This document shows positions 1 to 8,772 of a stretch of 42,677 nucleotides of DNA, in pieces; position 1 is the first letter of the stretch, and each line of letters starts with the position of its first letter. A model generated the notes under the pieces. The model worked only from the letters and a program-made list of their open reading frames with translations. It did not search any database and had not been told where the DNA came from. This DNA comes from Campylobacterota bacterium. Lineage in GTDB: Bacteria > Campylobacterota > Campylobacteria > Campylobacterales > Sulfurospirillaceae. Position numbers and translations under genes: made by a program. The DNA lies in NCBI GenBank assembly GCA_013151055.1, contig JAADIZ010000054.1, positions 1 to 42,677 on the forward strand, read 5' to 3'.

Positions 1-88
1 CATTTCGAACCCAGAAGCTAAGCAACTCATCGCCGATAATACTGCAGCTTACTGTTGTGGAAATGTAGGTCGCTGCCAGATTCTTGGA
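1..88 (+). rRNA. rrf: 5S ribosomal RNA, 3' part (5' end outside window)
   Basis: Recognisable 5S 3' half: CATTTCGAACCCAGAAGCTAAGC...CGCCGATAATACTGC...TGTGGAAATGTAGGTCGCTGCCAGATTCTTGGA; exact 3' end estimated. Confidence 0.88.
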
Positions 89-272
89 ATTAATTTAATA
101 ACTTACTGAAATCAACCTACTTATTCACAATAAATTTATAATAAAATAATTTTAAAAACTTTGATTTATTATATGACATAACGGACTTTTTGTAAAACTT
201 ATAGTGTAAGGCTTAGACTAATGGGAGGATTTATCCTTTAGGCTATAATTTTGTAAAAAATCTACCCTACTT

Positions 273-1922
273 TTATGTTGCACAGCAACTTAATTCTTCA
301 ATATTCTTGTCAAATGTTATAGCTGCTAATTTAATGCCTTCAGATAAAGTTAAATACGGATGCAATATATCCTTTAAATCTTTTACTTTAATGCCAAACT
401 TTATACAAATAGCGACTTCCATCAATAATTCAGATCCCTCAGGTGCAAGAATTCTAGCTCCAATTAATGTGTCATCTTCTTTATTTCTTAAAAGTTTTAT
501 AAAGCCTCTTGTATCTTTTGCGGCAATTGAGCGAGGTACATAACTAAGCGGCAATTTTGCCACTTCATAATCTATACCATGTCTGCCTGCCTCTGCTTCG
601 TCAAGACCAATGCCTGCTACCTGTGGATCAGTAAAAATTACCCAAGGTAAAATCTTATAATTGGCTTCTTTTTTTACACTTCCAAAAGCATTATCAACCG
701 CTAGTTTACCTTCATATGCTGCAGTATATACAAACATATTGCTACCTAGTACATCTCCAGCAGCATATATAGTTGGTACATTGGTACTTAAATATTTGTT
801 TACTACAACTCCACTATTGTTTTTTATACCTATATTAAAAGATTCTAAATTCATATTTTTTGTATTTGCTTTTCTTCCTGTGGCTACTATGATTTTTTCA
901 GCTATAAATTCTTTTGACTCTGAATTCACAATTGAGCGAACTATAATATTTCCATCTTTTTTTAATACACTTTGTATGTTGTTGCCAGTTACTATTTGTA
1001 GCCCTTCGCTTTTTAGATAGTTTCTGAGCTCATTTGCAATATCATTTTGCTGTGAAGATAAAATTTGATTTGACCTTTGCAATACTGTTACTTTTGAACC
1101 AAGTCTCGAAAACATTTGTGCTATTTCTAGTGAGATATAACTGCCACCTAAAATAATTAAAGATTTTGGCAGTTTATCTAATGCAAAAGCTTCTTCATTT
1201 GTAAGATAATCAATCTCACTTAAGCCTTGGATATCAGGTATCATCGGGCTTGCTCCAGTGGCAATTAAAATATGACTTCCCTCTATAATACGCTCATTTA
1301 CTTTTACTGAAGTTTCTGATTCAATAGTTGCTCTACCTTCAATTAATTCAAAATCTTCCATATCTGTTATGATATTTATGTATTTTTGTTTGCGCAGATT
1401 GAGAACAAGACTATTTTTTTCATTTATGATAGTTTTAAAATTCTCAACCTTGGCTGTTGATTGAATTCCATCAAATTGATTGTTATTTGCTTTATACAAA
1501 CTTTCTGCTACACGAATCAAGTTTTTAGAAGGAACACATCCAACATTTACACAGGTTCCTCCAATGGGCAAACCCTCATTTATCATAGTAACTCTTGTTC
1601 CATATTCTTTAGCTTGAATTGTTGCAGCAAATGCAGCTGAGCCTCCACCGATGATAATGAGGTGCTTTTGTCTATCAGAAGAATCTATATTGATATATTT
1701 AACATCCTCAACTCCATAATCACCAACTTCATTAATTTTATTTTTAATAGTTTCTTGACTAATAAGGTTTTCATCAAACTGAACAGTTGCATTTTCATGA
1801 GTATAACTAACACTGCTTTTTTTTATACCATTTACTTGTAAATTATTATCAATGCTAGTTGCACAATGTTCACAAGTCATCCCAGATATCTTAAATTCAA
1901 ATGTTTTAATATTTTTTGTCAT
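273..1922 (-). CDS. merA: Mercury(II) reductase with N-terminal heavy-metal-associated domain
   Basis: HMA motif GMTCEHCATSI, active site GGTCVNVGCVPSK, FAD/NAD motifs, C-terminal vicinal cysteines (ELSCCAT). Confidence 0.9.
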   Translation of the reverse strand: MTKNIKTFEFKISGMTCEHCATSIDNNLQVNGIKKSSVSYTHENATVQFDENLISQETIKNKINEVGDYGVEDVKYINIDSSDRQKHLIIIGGGSAAFAATIQAKEYGTRVTMINEGLPIGGTCVNVGCVPSKNLIRVAESLYKANNNQFDGIQSTAKVENFKTIINEKNSLVLNLRKQKYINIITDMEDFELIEGRATIESETSVKVNERIIEGSHILIATGASPMIPDIQGLSEIDYLTNEEAFALDKLPKSLIILGGSYISLEIAQMFSRLGSKVTVLQRSNQILSSQQNDIANELRNYLKSEGLQIVTGNNIQSVLKKDGNIIVRSIVNSESKEFIAEKIIVATGRKANTKNMNLESFNIGIKNNSGVVVNKYLSTNVPTIYAAGDVLGSNMFVYTAAYEGKLAVDNAFGSVKKEANYKILPWVIFTDPQVAGIGLDEAEAGRHGIDYEVAKLPLSYVPRSIAAKDTRGFIKLLRNKEDDTLIGARILAPEGSELLMEVAICIKFGIKVKDLKDILHPYLTLSEGIKLAAITFDKNIEELSCCAT

Positions 1923-1946
1923 GATACTTTCCTTTGTAAAGTTTAA

Positions 1947-2291
1947 CTATTTTAACAATTTTTCTAATTGTGCCTTTTCCGATTTACAAATAAAATACAG
2001 TATCGTCATTCCGTTCCGCTTACTTTCAATCAAGCCACCATCCTTCAACTTACGCAAGTGTTGAGATATAGGAGATTGTGCAACTCCTAATATATCACTC
2101 AAATCACACACGCATAAAGTATCAAAATGCAAAAAAAGTGCTATTATTTTTAAACGAATTTCATTTCCAAGCAGAGAAAATACTTTAACTTTCTTTGAAT
2201 TCTCATCACTATTGTTTTCTAAAAATGTTACACAGCGACTCAGTAAGGCTATATCAGTATTTTTTCTAATACAGGTGTTTTTAAATTCCAT
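1947..2291 (-). CDS. ArsR/SmtB-family metal-responsive transcriptional regulator
   Basis: Winged-helix signature with CVCDL motif and GVAQSPISQHLRKLKDGGLIESKRNG; directly upstream of merA on the same strand. Confidence 0.88.
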   Translation of the reverse strand: MEFKNTCIRKNTDIALLSRCVTFLENNSDENSKKVKVFSLLGNEIRLKIIALFLHFDTLCVCDLSDILGVAQSPISQHLRKLKDGGLIESKRNGMTILYFICKSEKAQLEKLLK

Positions 2292-2320
2292 GAATTCTCC
2301 AAAGTTTTTATATTATTAGT

Positions 2321-2352
2321 ATATTAGCATATTATAATAAACTTGTCAAGTT
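2321..2352 (-). promoter_or_regulatory. Putative sigma70-like promoter/operator of the arsR-merA operon
   Basis: On the minus strand TTGACA (2344-2349), 17-nt spacer, TAATAT (2321-2326); -35 lies in perfect inverted repeat AACTTG-T-CAAGTT (2340-2352). Confidence 0.6.
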
Positions 2353-2354
2353 GG

Positions 2355-3209
2355 TTATAATAATTTATAATTTTCTCTTCCATTATGCTTTTCATATACA
2401 CCTAGGTATTTTATCTCTTTAGCAAAATATCTTAATTCATCAAGTGCTAATTTAAATCTTTTCTCCTGAGGGTGCGCTTCTATATCTATATGAAATCTAC
2501 TTACTTGCAATGATCCAGTCATCGAGTAACTTTCTAGTTTCAGTAGATTTACTCCATTTGTGGCAAAACCTCCTAGTGCCTTATATAGAGCTGCAGGAAT
2601 ATCTCTTACATGAAATATAAGAGATGTTATGTAGCTTTTGTTTTTATCAAATCTTGGTATTGTATTCTCTTTTGAGAGAATTATAAATCTAGTGACATTG
2701 CCTTTTAAATCACCAAAATACTCTTTTAGTATCTTTAAATCATATAAATCAGCTGCTAATTTTGATGCGATTGCACCATATTTTGGATCACTTTGAGTGC
2801 TTATCTCTTTTGCTGAACCAGCAGTATCAAACTTTGCAACTGCAGTAAGATTTAAATCTAAAATATTTTTATAGCATTGTGCAAGTGCTTGTGGGTGTGA
2901 ACCTACAAATTTTATATCTTCAATTTTGCTTTTTTGGATCCCAAGTAAACAGTGATTTACTGGCTCAAAATGTTCTTTAATAATAAATAATGAAGATTTA
3001 GGAATCAGTCTGTATATCTCTTCGACTCTACCTGCAGTTGAATTTTCAACAGGAATCATTGCGAAATTTGCTGTGCCATCCTCTACCAATTTCATAGCAT
3101 CTTCAAAGCTTTCACAAGCAATTGAGATAGATTTTGGAAATGCATTTTTGCAGGCAAGATGCGAATATGCTCCCTCAACCCCTTGATATGCAATTATTTT
3201 ATCATTCAT
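2355..3209 (-). CDS. pheA: Prephenate dehydratase with C-terminal ACT domain
   Basis: AYQGVEGAYSHLA, IPVENSTAGRVEE, GNVTRFIIL and ACT ESYSMTGSLQVSRFHIDIEAH; no chorismate mutase domain. Confidence 0.9.
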   Translation of the reverse strand: MNDKIIAYQGVEGAYSHLACKNAFPKSISIACESFEDAMKLVEDGTANFAMIPVENSTAGRVEEIYRLIPKSSLFIIKEHFEPVNHCLLGIQKSKIEDIKFVGSHPQALAQCYKNILDLNLTAVAKFDTAGSAKEISTQSDPKYGAIASKLAADLYDLKILKEYFGDLKGNVTRFIILSKENTIPRFDKNKSYITSLIFHVRDIPAALYKALGGFATNGVNLLKLESYSMTGSLQVSRFHIDIEAHPQEKRFKLALDELRYFAKEIKYLGVYEKHNGRENYKLL

Positions 3210-3308
3210 TTTTTATCCCCCCATTATTTAGATGAGATTTTAACATTTTTTCACTAAATAAATATTAATTTTATAATTAATAAGGTATAATTACTGCCTT
3301 TAAAATGT

Positions 3309-3385
3309 GCGTTCATAGCTCAGCTGGATAGAGCACTGGTTTGCGGTACCAGCGGTCGGGGATTCGAATTCCTCTGAGCGCACCA
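3309..3385 (+). tRNA. tRNA-Arg (anticodon GCG, 3343-3345), CCA encoded
   Basis: Cloverleaf by eye: GCGTTCA/TGAGCGC acceptor, GCTC/GAGC D stem, CTGGT-TTGCGGT-ACCAG anticodon arm, GGGGA-TTCGAAT-TCCTC T arm. Confidence 0.93.
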
Positions 3386-3494
3386 TCTTTTCAACTAGCA
3401 TTAAAGATATTTTTGATATAATCCATTCCTTATTATTTTACTGTCTATTTTAGGCGGTAAATTTTATAAATCTCTCACAGAAAAGGACATACTG

Positions 3495-3803
3495 ATGTAT
3501 GCAATTATTAAAAATGGTGGGAAGCAGTATAAAGTTCAAGAAGGAGATTTTATAAATCTCGATAGACTTGACGCTTCGCCAAAAGAGAAAATTGAAGTTA
3601 CCGAAGTTCTTGCAGTAAATGCAGGCGAACTAAAGGTTGGAACTCCATTTGTAGATGGTGCTAAAGTTGAATTAGAAGTTATAGCTAATGGAAAAGATAA
3701 AAAAGTTATAATCTATAAAAAACGAAGAAGAAAAGATTCAAAAGTTAAAAGAGGCTTTAGAAGACAATTTACTAAAGTAAAAGTTTTAAGCATAAAAGCT
3801 TAA
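3495..3803 (+). CDS. rplU: 50S ribosomal protein L21
   Basis: [18 protein letters not shown]...[22 protein letters not shown]. Confidence 0.97.
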   Translation: MYAIIKNGGKQYKVQEGDFINLDRLDASPKEKIEVTEVLAVNAGELKVGTPFVDGAKVELEVIANGKDKKVIIYKKRRRKDSKVKRGFRRQFTKVKVLSIKA

Positions 3804-3843
3804 ATACATAAAATTAAATAAAATATATAATTAGGAGTAACTA

Positions 3844-4098
3844 ATGGCACATAAGAAAGGTCAAGGTAGTACCCAGAATAATAGAGATTCAGCAGGTCGT
3901 AGGCTTGGTGTTAAGAAATTTGGTGGTGAATTTGTAAGAGCTGGTAATATAATAATTCGTCAAAGAGGAACTAAAACTCATCCAGGAAATAATGTAGGAA
4001 TTGGGAATGATCATACTATATATGCTCTAGTTGATGGACATGTAGAGTTTGGAAGATTTGATAAAACAAGAAAAAAAGTTTCTGTAGTTCCCGCGTAA
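3844..4098 (+). CDS. rpmA: 50S ribosomal protein L27
   Basis: [29 protein letters not shown]; adjacent to rplU. Confidence 0.97.
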   Translation: MAHKKGQGSTQNNRDSAGRRLGVKKFGGEFVRAGNIIIRQRGTKTHPGNNVGIGNDHTIYALVDGHVEFGRFDKTRKKVSVVPA

Positions 4099-4110
4099 AT
4101 TATACACAAT

Positions 4111-4130
4111 AGGTGGATTTATATCCACCT
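4111..4130 (+). terminator. Stem-loop after rpmA (AGGTGGAT-TTAT-ATCCACCT), likely terminator/attenuator
   Basis: Perfect 8-bp stem, 4-nt loop; a second imperfect stem-loop (AATAGTG..CACTATT, 4139-4162) follows. Confidence 0.5.
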
Positions 4131-4209
4131 TCTTCTATAATAGTGGCTGTTTAAGCACTATTTATCCAAAATTATTCTAAAATATACACACACTATATAA
4201 AGGTTTTTA

Positions 4210-5298
4210 ATGTTCATAGACAATGTAGAAATTACACTAAGCTCAGGAAACGGTGGTCCAGGAAGCGTATCTTTTCGTAGAGAAAAACATGTTATACTAG
4301 GAGGACCTGACGGGGGAGACGGTGGACGAGGGGGTGATGTATATTTTAAAGTAGATAAAAATACCCATACTCTTTCTCATTTTAGACGAAAACAACATTT
4401 AAAAGCCAAAAATGGTCAAGCTGGCATGGGTAGAAAAATGTATGGAAAATCAGGAGAGAGCTTAAAAATTATAGTTCCACCTGGTACACAAATAATAGAC
4501 TTGGAAAGTGGAGAAATACTATATGACCTTTTAGAAGATGGAGAAGAAATTTTATTTATCCAAGGCGGTAAAGGTGGATTAGGGAATGTTCACTTCAAAA
4601 GCTCTACTAATCAAAAACCAAATTATGCACAACCAGGACTTCTTGGAGTTACTAGAGATGTTAAGTTAGAACTTAAATTAATAGCCGATGTTGGACTTGT
4701 AGGCTTCCCAAATGTCGGAAAATCAACTTTAATTTCTATAATCTCAAATGCGACACCTCAAATTGCAGATTATGAATTTACAACATTAACTCCGAAATTA
4801 GGTGTTGTAGATGTTGGTGACTATAGGTCTTTTGTTATGGCGGATATCCCAGGAATAATCGGTGGAGCAAGCGAAGGTAAGGGTTTAGGAATCCAATTTT
4901 TAAAGCATATAGAAAGAACAAAATTTTTGCTTTATATGCTTGATGTTTCTAGTTACAGAAGTTTAGAAGACCAATATATAACGCTAACAAAAGAGGTAGA
5001 AAATTTTTCACCCTATCTTACAAAAAGCGATTATGCGATAGCATTAACAAGATGCGATACTCAAGATGCAAAGATAATAAACGGTAAATTGCAAGAAATT
5101 TTAAATTTGGTAAAATTGGATAAAAAAGTTGATACTAAAAGTGAAAATTGTGAGTATTTTATACAAGATATTTATGAAAGAGATGCAGAAAAACCATTTT
5201 TTGTAATTCCAATTTCTTCAATAGCAAAGATAAATATAGACAGATTAAATTATGCTTTAGCAGATATAGTTTATGAAGATAAAGAGTTAGGAATTTAA
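4210..5298 (+). CDS. obgE: GTPase Obg/CgtA
   Basis: Glycine-rich Obg fold plus [15 protein letters not shown] and [16 protein letters not shown]. Confidence 0.96.
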   Translation: MFIDNVEITLSSGNGGPGSVSFRREKHVILGGPDGGDGGRGGDVYFKVDKNTHTLSHFRRKQHLKAKNGQAGMGRKMYGKSGESLKIIVPPGTQIIDLESGEILYDLLEDGEEILFIQGGKGGLGNVHFKSSTNQKPNYAQPGLLGVTRDVKLELKLIADVGLVGFPNVGKSTLISIISNATPQIADYEFTTLTPKLGVVDVGDYRSFVMADIPGIIGGASEGKGLGIQFLKHIERTKFLLYMLDVSSYRSLEDQYITLTKEVENFSPYLTKSDYAIALTRCDTQDAKIINGKLQEILNLVKLDKKVDTKSENCEYFIQDIYERDAEKPFFVIPISSIAKINIDRLNYALADIVYEDKELGI

Positions 5299-5354
5299 AT
5301 AAACATACAGTTTTATTGTAATCAATATTTCTAGGCGACAACCTTAGCAATAGG

Positions 5355-5406
5355 GCGAGGAATTTTTTATGGGCTTTGCCCTTAAAAAAGGGGACATAAA
5401 ATGAAA
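5355..5406 (+). repeat. 52-bp leader repeat, copy 1 of the proB array
   Basis: GCGAGGAATTTTTTATGGGCTTTGCCCTTAAAAAAGGGGACATAAAATGAAA, identical to 4 other copies in the window. Confidence 0.95.
5369..5404 (+). CDS. Candidate coupled mini-ORF MGFALKKGDIK*
   Basis: GCGAGGAA SD-like + 6 T + ATG; TGA overlaps the next ATG (ATGA). Confidence 0.4.
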   Translation: MGFALKKGDIK

Positions 5407-5430
5407 GTTATTTCTAGGCGACAGCCTTAG
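5401..5430 (+). CDS. Candidate mini-ORF MKVISRRQP*
   Basis: Starts at the ATGA overlap after AAGGGGACATAAA. Confidence 0.3.
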   Translation: MKVISRRQP

Positions 5431-5438
5431 CTTTAGTC

Positions 5439-5490
5439 GCGAGGAATTTTTTATGGGCTTTGCCCTTAAAAAAGGGGACATAAAATGAAA
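5439..5490 (+). repeat. 52-bp leader repeat, copy 2 of the proB array; its terminal ATGAAA is the proB start
   Basis: Identical to the other four copies. Confidence 0.95.
5453..5488 (+). CDS. Candidate coupled mini-ORF MGFALKKGDIK*; stop overlaps proB start
   Basis: ATG at 5453, TGA 5486-5488 overlaps proB ATG 5485-5487. Confidence 0.4.
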   Translation: MGFALKKGDIK

Positions 5491-6255
5491 AAAAGAATTG
5501 TAGTAAAAGTAGGCACTCATGTATTAAGTGAGCAAAATAGACTTTGCAAAGAACGCATGATGAATTTAGTCGAATTCTTATCAAAACTTATGGATAAATA
5601 CGAAGTTATTTTGGTTTCATCTGCTGCTGTAGTTGCTGGATATTCTAAGCTAAAACTTGACAAAAATCAACTACATAATAGACAAGCAATGGCAGCCATT
5701 GGTCAGCCACATTTGATTGCGGCATATAGTAAAAAATTAGAAAAATTTGGCAAAATAGCAGCACAACTCCTTTTGACATCTGATGATTTTGACTCAAGAA
5801 AAAGAACACATCATGCAAAATGCACAATAAACACACTGTTAGAAAACAATATATTGCCTATCATAAATGAAAATGATGCAACAGCAACTGAAGAGTTAGT
5901 TTTTGGTGATAATGACCAACTTTCTGCAAGGGCAGCATATTATTTTGATGCTGGGATATTGATACTTTTATCTGATATAGATGGTTATTACGATAAAGAC
6001 CCAAAAAAAAATCCAAATACGACAATAAAAAAAATTGTGCATAATATTGAAAAATGTGAATTAAATGTAGATGAAGAAAGTTCATATGAGTTTGCTACGG
6101 GCGGAATTGTTACTAAATTAAAAGCAGCAGATTATCTACTGAAAAGAGATATAGATATGTTTATAGCTAGTGGGTTTGACCTAAAAGATATCGAAGGTTA
6201 TATGCTAAGAAATGAGCATCTAGGTGGAACTTTATTCACTTCAAAAGATTTTTGA
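5485..6255 (+). CDS. proB: Glutamate 5-kinase (short form without PUA domain)
   Basis: MKKRIVVKVGTHVLS, NRQAMAAIGQPHLI, INENDATATEELVFGDNDQLSARAA, GTGGIVTKLKAA-like ATGGIVTKLKAADYLL. Confidence 0.93.
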   Translation: MKKRIVVKVGTHVLSEQNRLCKERMMNLVEFLSKLMDKYEVILVSSAAVVAGYSKLKLDKNQLHNRQAMAAIGQPHLIAAYSKKLEKFGKIAAQLLLTSDDFDSRKRTHHAKCTINTLLENNILPIINENDATATEELVFGDNDQLSARAAYYFDAGILILLSDIDGYYDKDPKKNPNTTIKKIVHNIEKCELNVDEESSYEFATGGIVTKLKAADYLLKRDIDMFIASGFDLKDIEGYMLRNEHLGGTLFTSKDF

Positions 6256-7169
6256 TGAGAATAGTTTTTATGGGGACACCTGATTATGCTACTGAAATTT
6301 TTAAAGAAATATTAAAAACAATTATAGAAGTTCCTTTGCTTGTAACTCAGATGGATAAAGCGGTTGGGAGAAAACAGATTCTAACACCTCCCCATATAAA
6401 AAACTGGGCTTTGACAAACAATATAAATATAAAGATATTACAGCCAAAAACGCTTAAAGAAAAAAGTATCCAAGAAGAAATTATATCGTATAAGCCAACT
6501 TTTATAATTGTAGCAGCTTATGGACAAATATTGCCAAAAGAGATATTAGATATTTGCCCATGTATCAATCTTCATGCTTCTTTACTACCAAAATATAGGG
6601 GTGCGAGCCCAATACAAACCTGCATACTTGAAAATGATGCATTAACAGGTGTGACAGCAATGATGATGGAAGAGGGGCTAGATAGTGGCGATATCTTGGG
6701 TTTAAGATTTATCAAAGCAAAAGGAAAAAATGTTGATACTCTTTTTAACGACTTGTCTAGTGCTGCAGCAAAACTAACGATAGAGATAATAGAGAATTTT
6801 GATGAAATTAAACCAATAAAACAATTAGATGGCAATGCAACACATTGCGTGAAAATCAAAAAAAATAATGGTTTGTTTGATTTTGATGAAGATGCAATAG
6901 GTATATATCAAAAATATCTAGCATATACTCCGTGGCCAGGTATATTTTTACAAAATGGCTTAAAAATAAAAGAGATGAAACTGTTAGGCAAGACCACAGT
7001 GTATACTGAAACTGGAACGATAGAAAAAATCAATGCAAAATCTATAGTAGTTAAGTGCAAACAGGGTTCATTAGAAATTATAAGTTTGCAAGCACCTTCA
7101 AAAAAAGAGATAAATAGTGTTCAATATATAAGAGGTAAAAGGTTGGAAATTGGTAGTAAATTGGTTTAG
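6255..7169 (+). CDS. fmt: Methionyl-tRNA formyltransferase
   Basis: MRIVFMGTPDYATEIF, NLHASLLPKYRGASPIQ; ATG 6255 preferred over the TTG at 6252 in the ORF track. Confidence 0.94.
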   Translation: MRIVFMGTPDYATEIFKEILKTIIEVPLLVTQMDKAVGRKQILTPPHIKNWALTNNINIKILQPKTLKEKSIQEEIISYKPTFIIVAAYGQILPKEILDICPCINLHASLLPKYRGASPIQTCILENDALTGVTAMMMEEGLDSGDILGLRFIKAKGKNVDTLFNDLSSAAAKLTIEIIENFDEIKPIKQLDGNATHCVKIKKNNGLFDFDEDAIGIYQKYLAYTPWPGIFLQNGLKIKEMKLLGKTTVYTETGTIEKINAKSIVVKCKQGSLEIISLQAPSKKEINSVQYIRGKRLEIGSKLV

Positions 7170-7785
7170 AAGTATCGAATCAACCCACCTCTATCTTATT
7201 GATGAAATTAAAAAAGGAAATATAAAAGAGCCTACTTTGATTGGAGCTGATTTTCAAACCAATGGAATTGGCAGTAGAGGAAATTTGTGGCAGAGTCAAA
7301 TCGGCAATCTTTTTTTCTCATTTTGTGTAGAAGAGAAACACTTGCCCAAAGATTTGCAATTAGCATCAATTTCTATATATTTTGCATATCTCATGAAAGA
7401 AGTTTTGAGCTCATTTGACTCGAAAACTTGGCTTAAATGGCCAAATGATTTTTATTTAGAAAACAGAAAAATTGGCGGCGTAATAACAACAAAAATTGGC
7501 GATAAAATTATTGGTTCAATGGGTTTAAATATCGTCGAATCCCCCCGAGAGTTCGGCATTTTAGATGTATATGTAGAACCAAAAAAATTAACTGAGAGAT
7601 TTTTGGAAAATTTAGAAAAAAAATTATCATGGAAGCAAGTTTTTAGTAAGTATAAGATAGACTTTCAAAATAGTAAAGATTATTTTTGTCACTTGGGCGG
7701 TGAATTAAAGTCTTTGTCACAAGCAAAATTGTGCGAAGATGGCTCCATAGAATTAGACAAAAGAAGGGTGTACAGTTTAAGATGA
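7150..7785 (+). CDS. birA: Biotin--[acetyl-CoA-carboxylase] ligase
   Basis: STHLYL, ADFQTNGIGSRGNLWQS, LKWPNDFYLENRKIGGVI. Confidence 0.88.
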   Translation: MVVNWFRSIESTHLYLIDEIKKGNIKEPTLIGADFQTNGIGSRGNLWQSQIGNLFFSFCVEEKHLPKDLQLASISIYFAYLMKEVLSSFDSKTWLKWPNDFYLENRKIGGVITTKIGDKIIGSMGLNIVESPREFGILDVYVEPKKLTERFLENLEKKLSWKQVFSKYKIDFQNSKDYFCHLGGELKSLSQAKLCEDGSIELDKRRVYSLR

Positions 7786-8567
7786 GTGAAATTATAACTA
7801 TAGCAAATCAAAAAGGTGGCGTTGGTAAAACAACGACAGCTGTTAACTTGGCGGCTTCTTTAGCTGTTGCAGAAAAGAGAGTTCTTCTAGTAGATATAGA
7901 TCCTCAATCAAATGCAACAACAGGACTCGGTTTTCACAGAAGTGATTATGAGTACAATATATATCATGTTCTAATAGGCAGAAAAAAACTATCCCAAGTA
8001 ATACTTGAAACTTCGTTGCCAACTCTGCATTTAGCACCTTCAAACATAGGATTGGTTGGTGTTGAAAAAGAGTTTTATGATGTAAAGACCAAGGGTAGAG
8101 AAGTAATTTTGAAAGATAAGATTTCTGAAGTGAAAGATAAATATGATTACATAATCATAGATTCACCACCAGCACTCGGCAGCATAACTATAAACGCACT
8201 CAGTGCTTCAAATTCTGTTATCATTCCAATACAGTGTGAATTTTATGCACTAGAGGGTTTAGCTCAGTTATTAAATACAGTAAAACTAATCAAAAAAACA
8301 ATCAATCCAAAATTAGAGATTAAAGGTTTTCTTCCAACTATGTATAGCACGCAAAACAATCTTTCAAGACAAGTTTTTGCGGATCTGAAGCAACATTTTA
8401 AAAGTAAGCTATTTTTAGACAAACAAACTTCATCTTATGTTGTCATTCCAAGAAATGTAAAATTAGCAGAATCGCCAAGTTTTGGAAAACCAATAATACT
8501 ATATGATATAAAATCAGCAGGTTCAAAGGCCTATCAAAATTTAGCAAATTCGATTTTAGCAAGTTAG
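7782..8567 (+). CDS. parA: Chromosome partitioning ParA/Soj ATPase
   Basis: MSEIITIANQKGGVGKTTTAVNLAASLA; ATG 7782 overlaps birA stop (ATGA); ORF-track start 7731 is too early. Confidence 0.96.
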   Translation: MSEIITIANQKGGVGKTTTAVNLAASLAVAEKRVLLVDIDPQSNATTGLGFHRSDYEYNIYHVLIGRKKLSQVILETSLPTLHLAPSNIGLVGVEKEFYDVKTKGREVILKDKISEVKDKYDYIIIDSPPALGSITINALSASNSVIIPIQCEFYALEGLAQLLNTVKLIKKTINPKLEIKGFLPTMYSTQNNLSRQVFADLKQHFKSKLFLDKQTSSYVVIPRNVKLAESPSFGKPIILYDIKSAGSKAYQNLANSILAS

Positions 8568-8640
8568 AAAAAGCCAAATGACATATTTTGCAAAAGCGAT
8601 AATAAATAAAGAATTTCAAGGCGACAGCCTTAGCAATAGG

Positions 8641-8692
8641 GCGAGGAATTTTTTATGGGCTTTGCCCTTAAAAAAGGGGACATAAAATGAAA
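8641..8692 (+). repeat. 52-bp leader repeat, copy 1 of the parB array
   Basis: Identical 52-bp sequence. Confidence 0.95.
8655..8690 (+). CDS. Candidate coupled mini-ORF MGFALKKGDIK*
   Basis: SD-like GCGAGGAA; stop overlaps next ATG at 8687. Confidence 0.4.
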   Translation: MGFALKKGDIK

Positions 8693-8770
8693 TTACAGAG
8701 CACCAGCTCGTGCTTTAGTCGCGAGGAATTTTTTATGGGCTTTGCCCTTAAAAAAGGGGACATAAAATGA
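8687..8770 (+). CDS. Candidate mini-ORF MKLQSTSSCFSREEFFMGFALKKGDIK* (27 aa)
   Basis: SD-like AAGGGGA upstream; TGA overlaps the next ATG at 8767. Confidence 0.4.
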   Translation: MKLQSTSSCFSREEFFMGFALKKGDIK

Positions 8771-8772
8771 AA
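8721..8772 (+). repeat. 52-bp leader repeat, copy 2 of the parB array (within an 80-bp tandem unit 8687-8766)
   Basis: Identical 52-bp sequence; 80-bp period. Confidence 0.95.

Noticed and set aside
307-543. Plus-strand ORFs within merA (307-543, 661-1020, 1852-2064)
   Set aside because: Antisense to the clear merA/arsR coding sequence; no independent support.
5159-5350. Small antisense ORFs in the ORF track (e.g. 5159-5350, 5645-5836, 11479-11766, 13938-14285, 15351-15602)
   Set aside because: They lie opposite strongly supported genes, with low-complexity composition and no recognisable domains or RBS.
5401-5430. Mini-ORF MKVISRRQP* as a proline-codon attenuator for proB
   Set aside because: Only one Pro codon, and the same CGACAGCCTTAG segment occurs in the parB array, so it is part of the generic repeat, not proline-specific control.
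7731-7781. N-terminal extension of ParA (MRRWLHRIRQKKGVQFK)
   Set aside because: Overlaps birA coding; the canonical start MSEIITIANQKGG at 7782 has an ATGA overlap with the birA stop.
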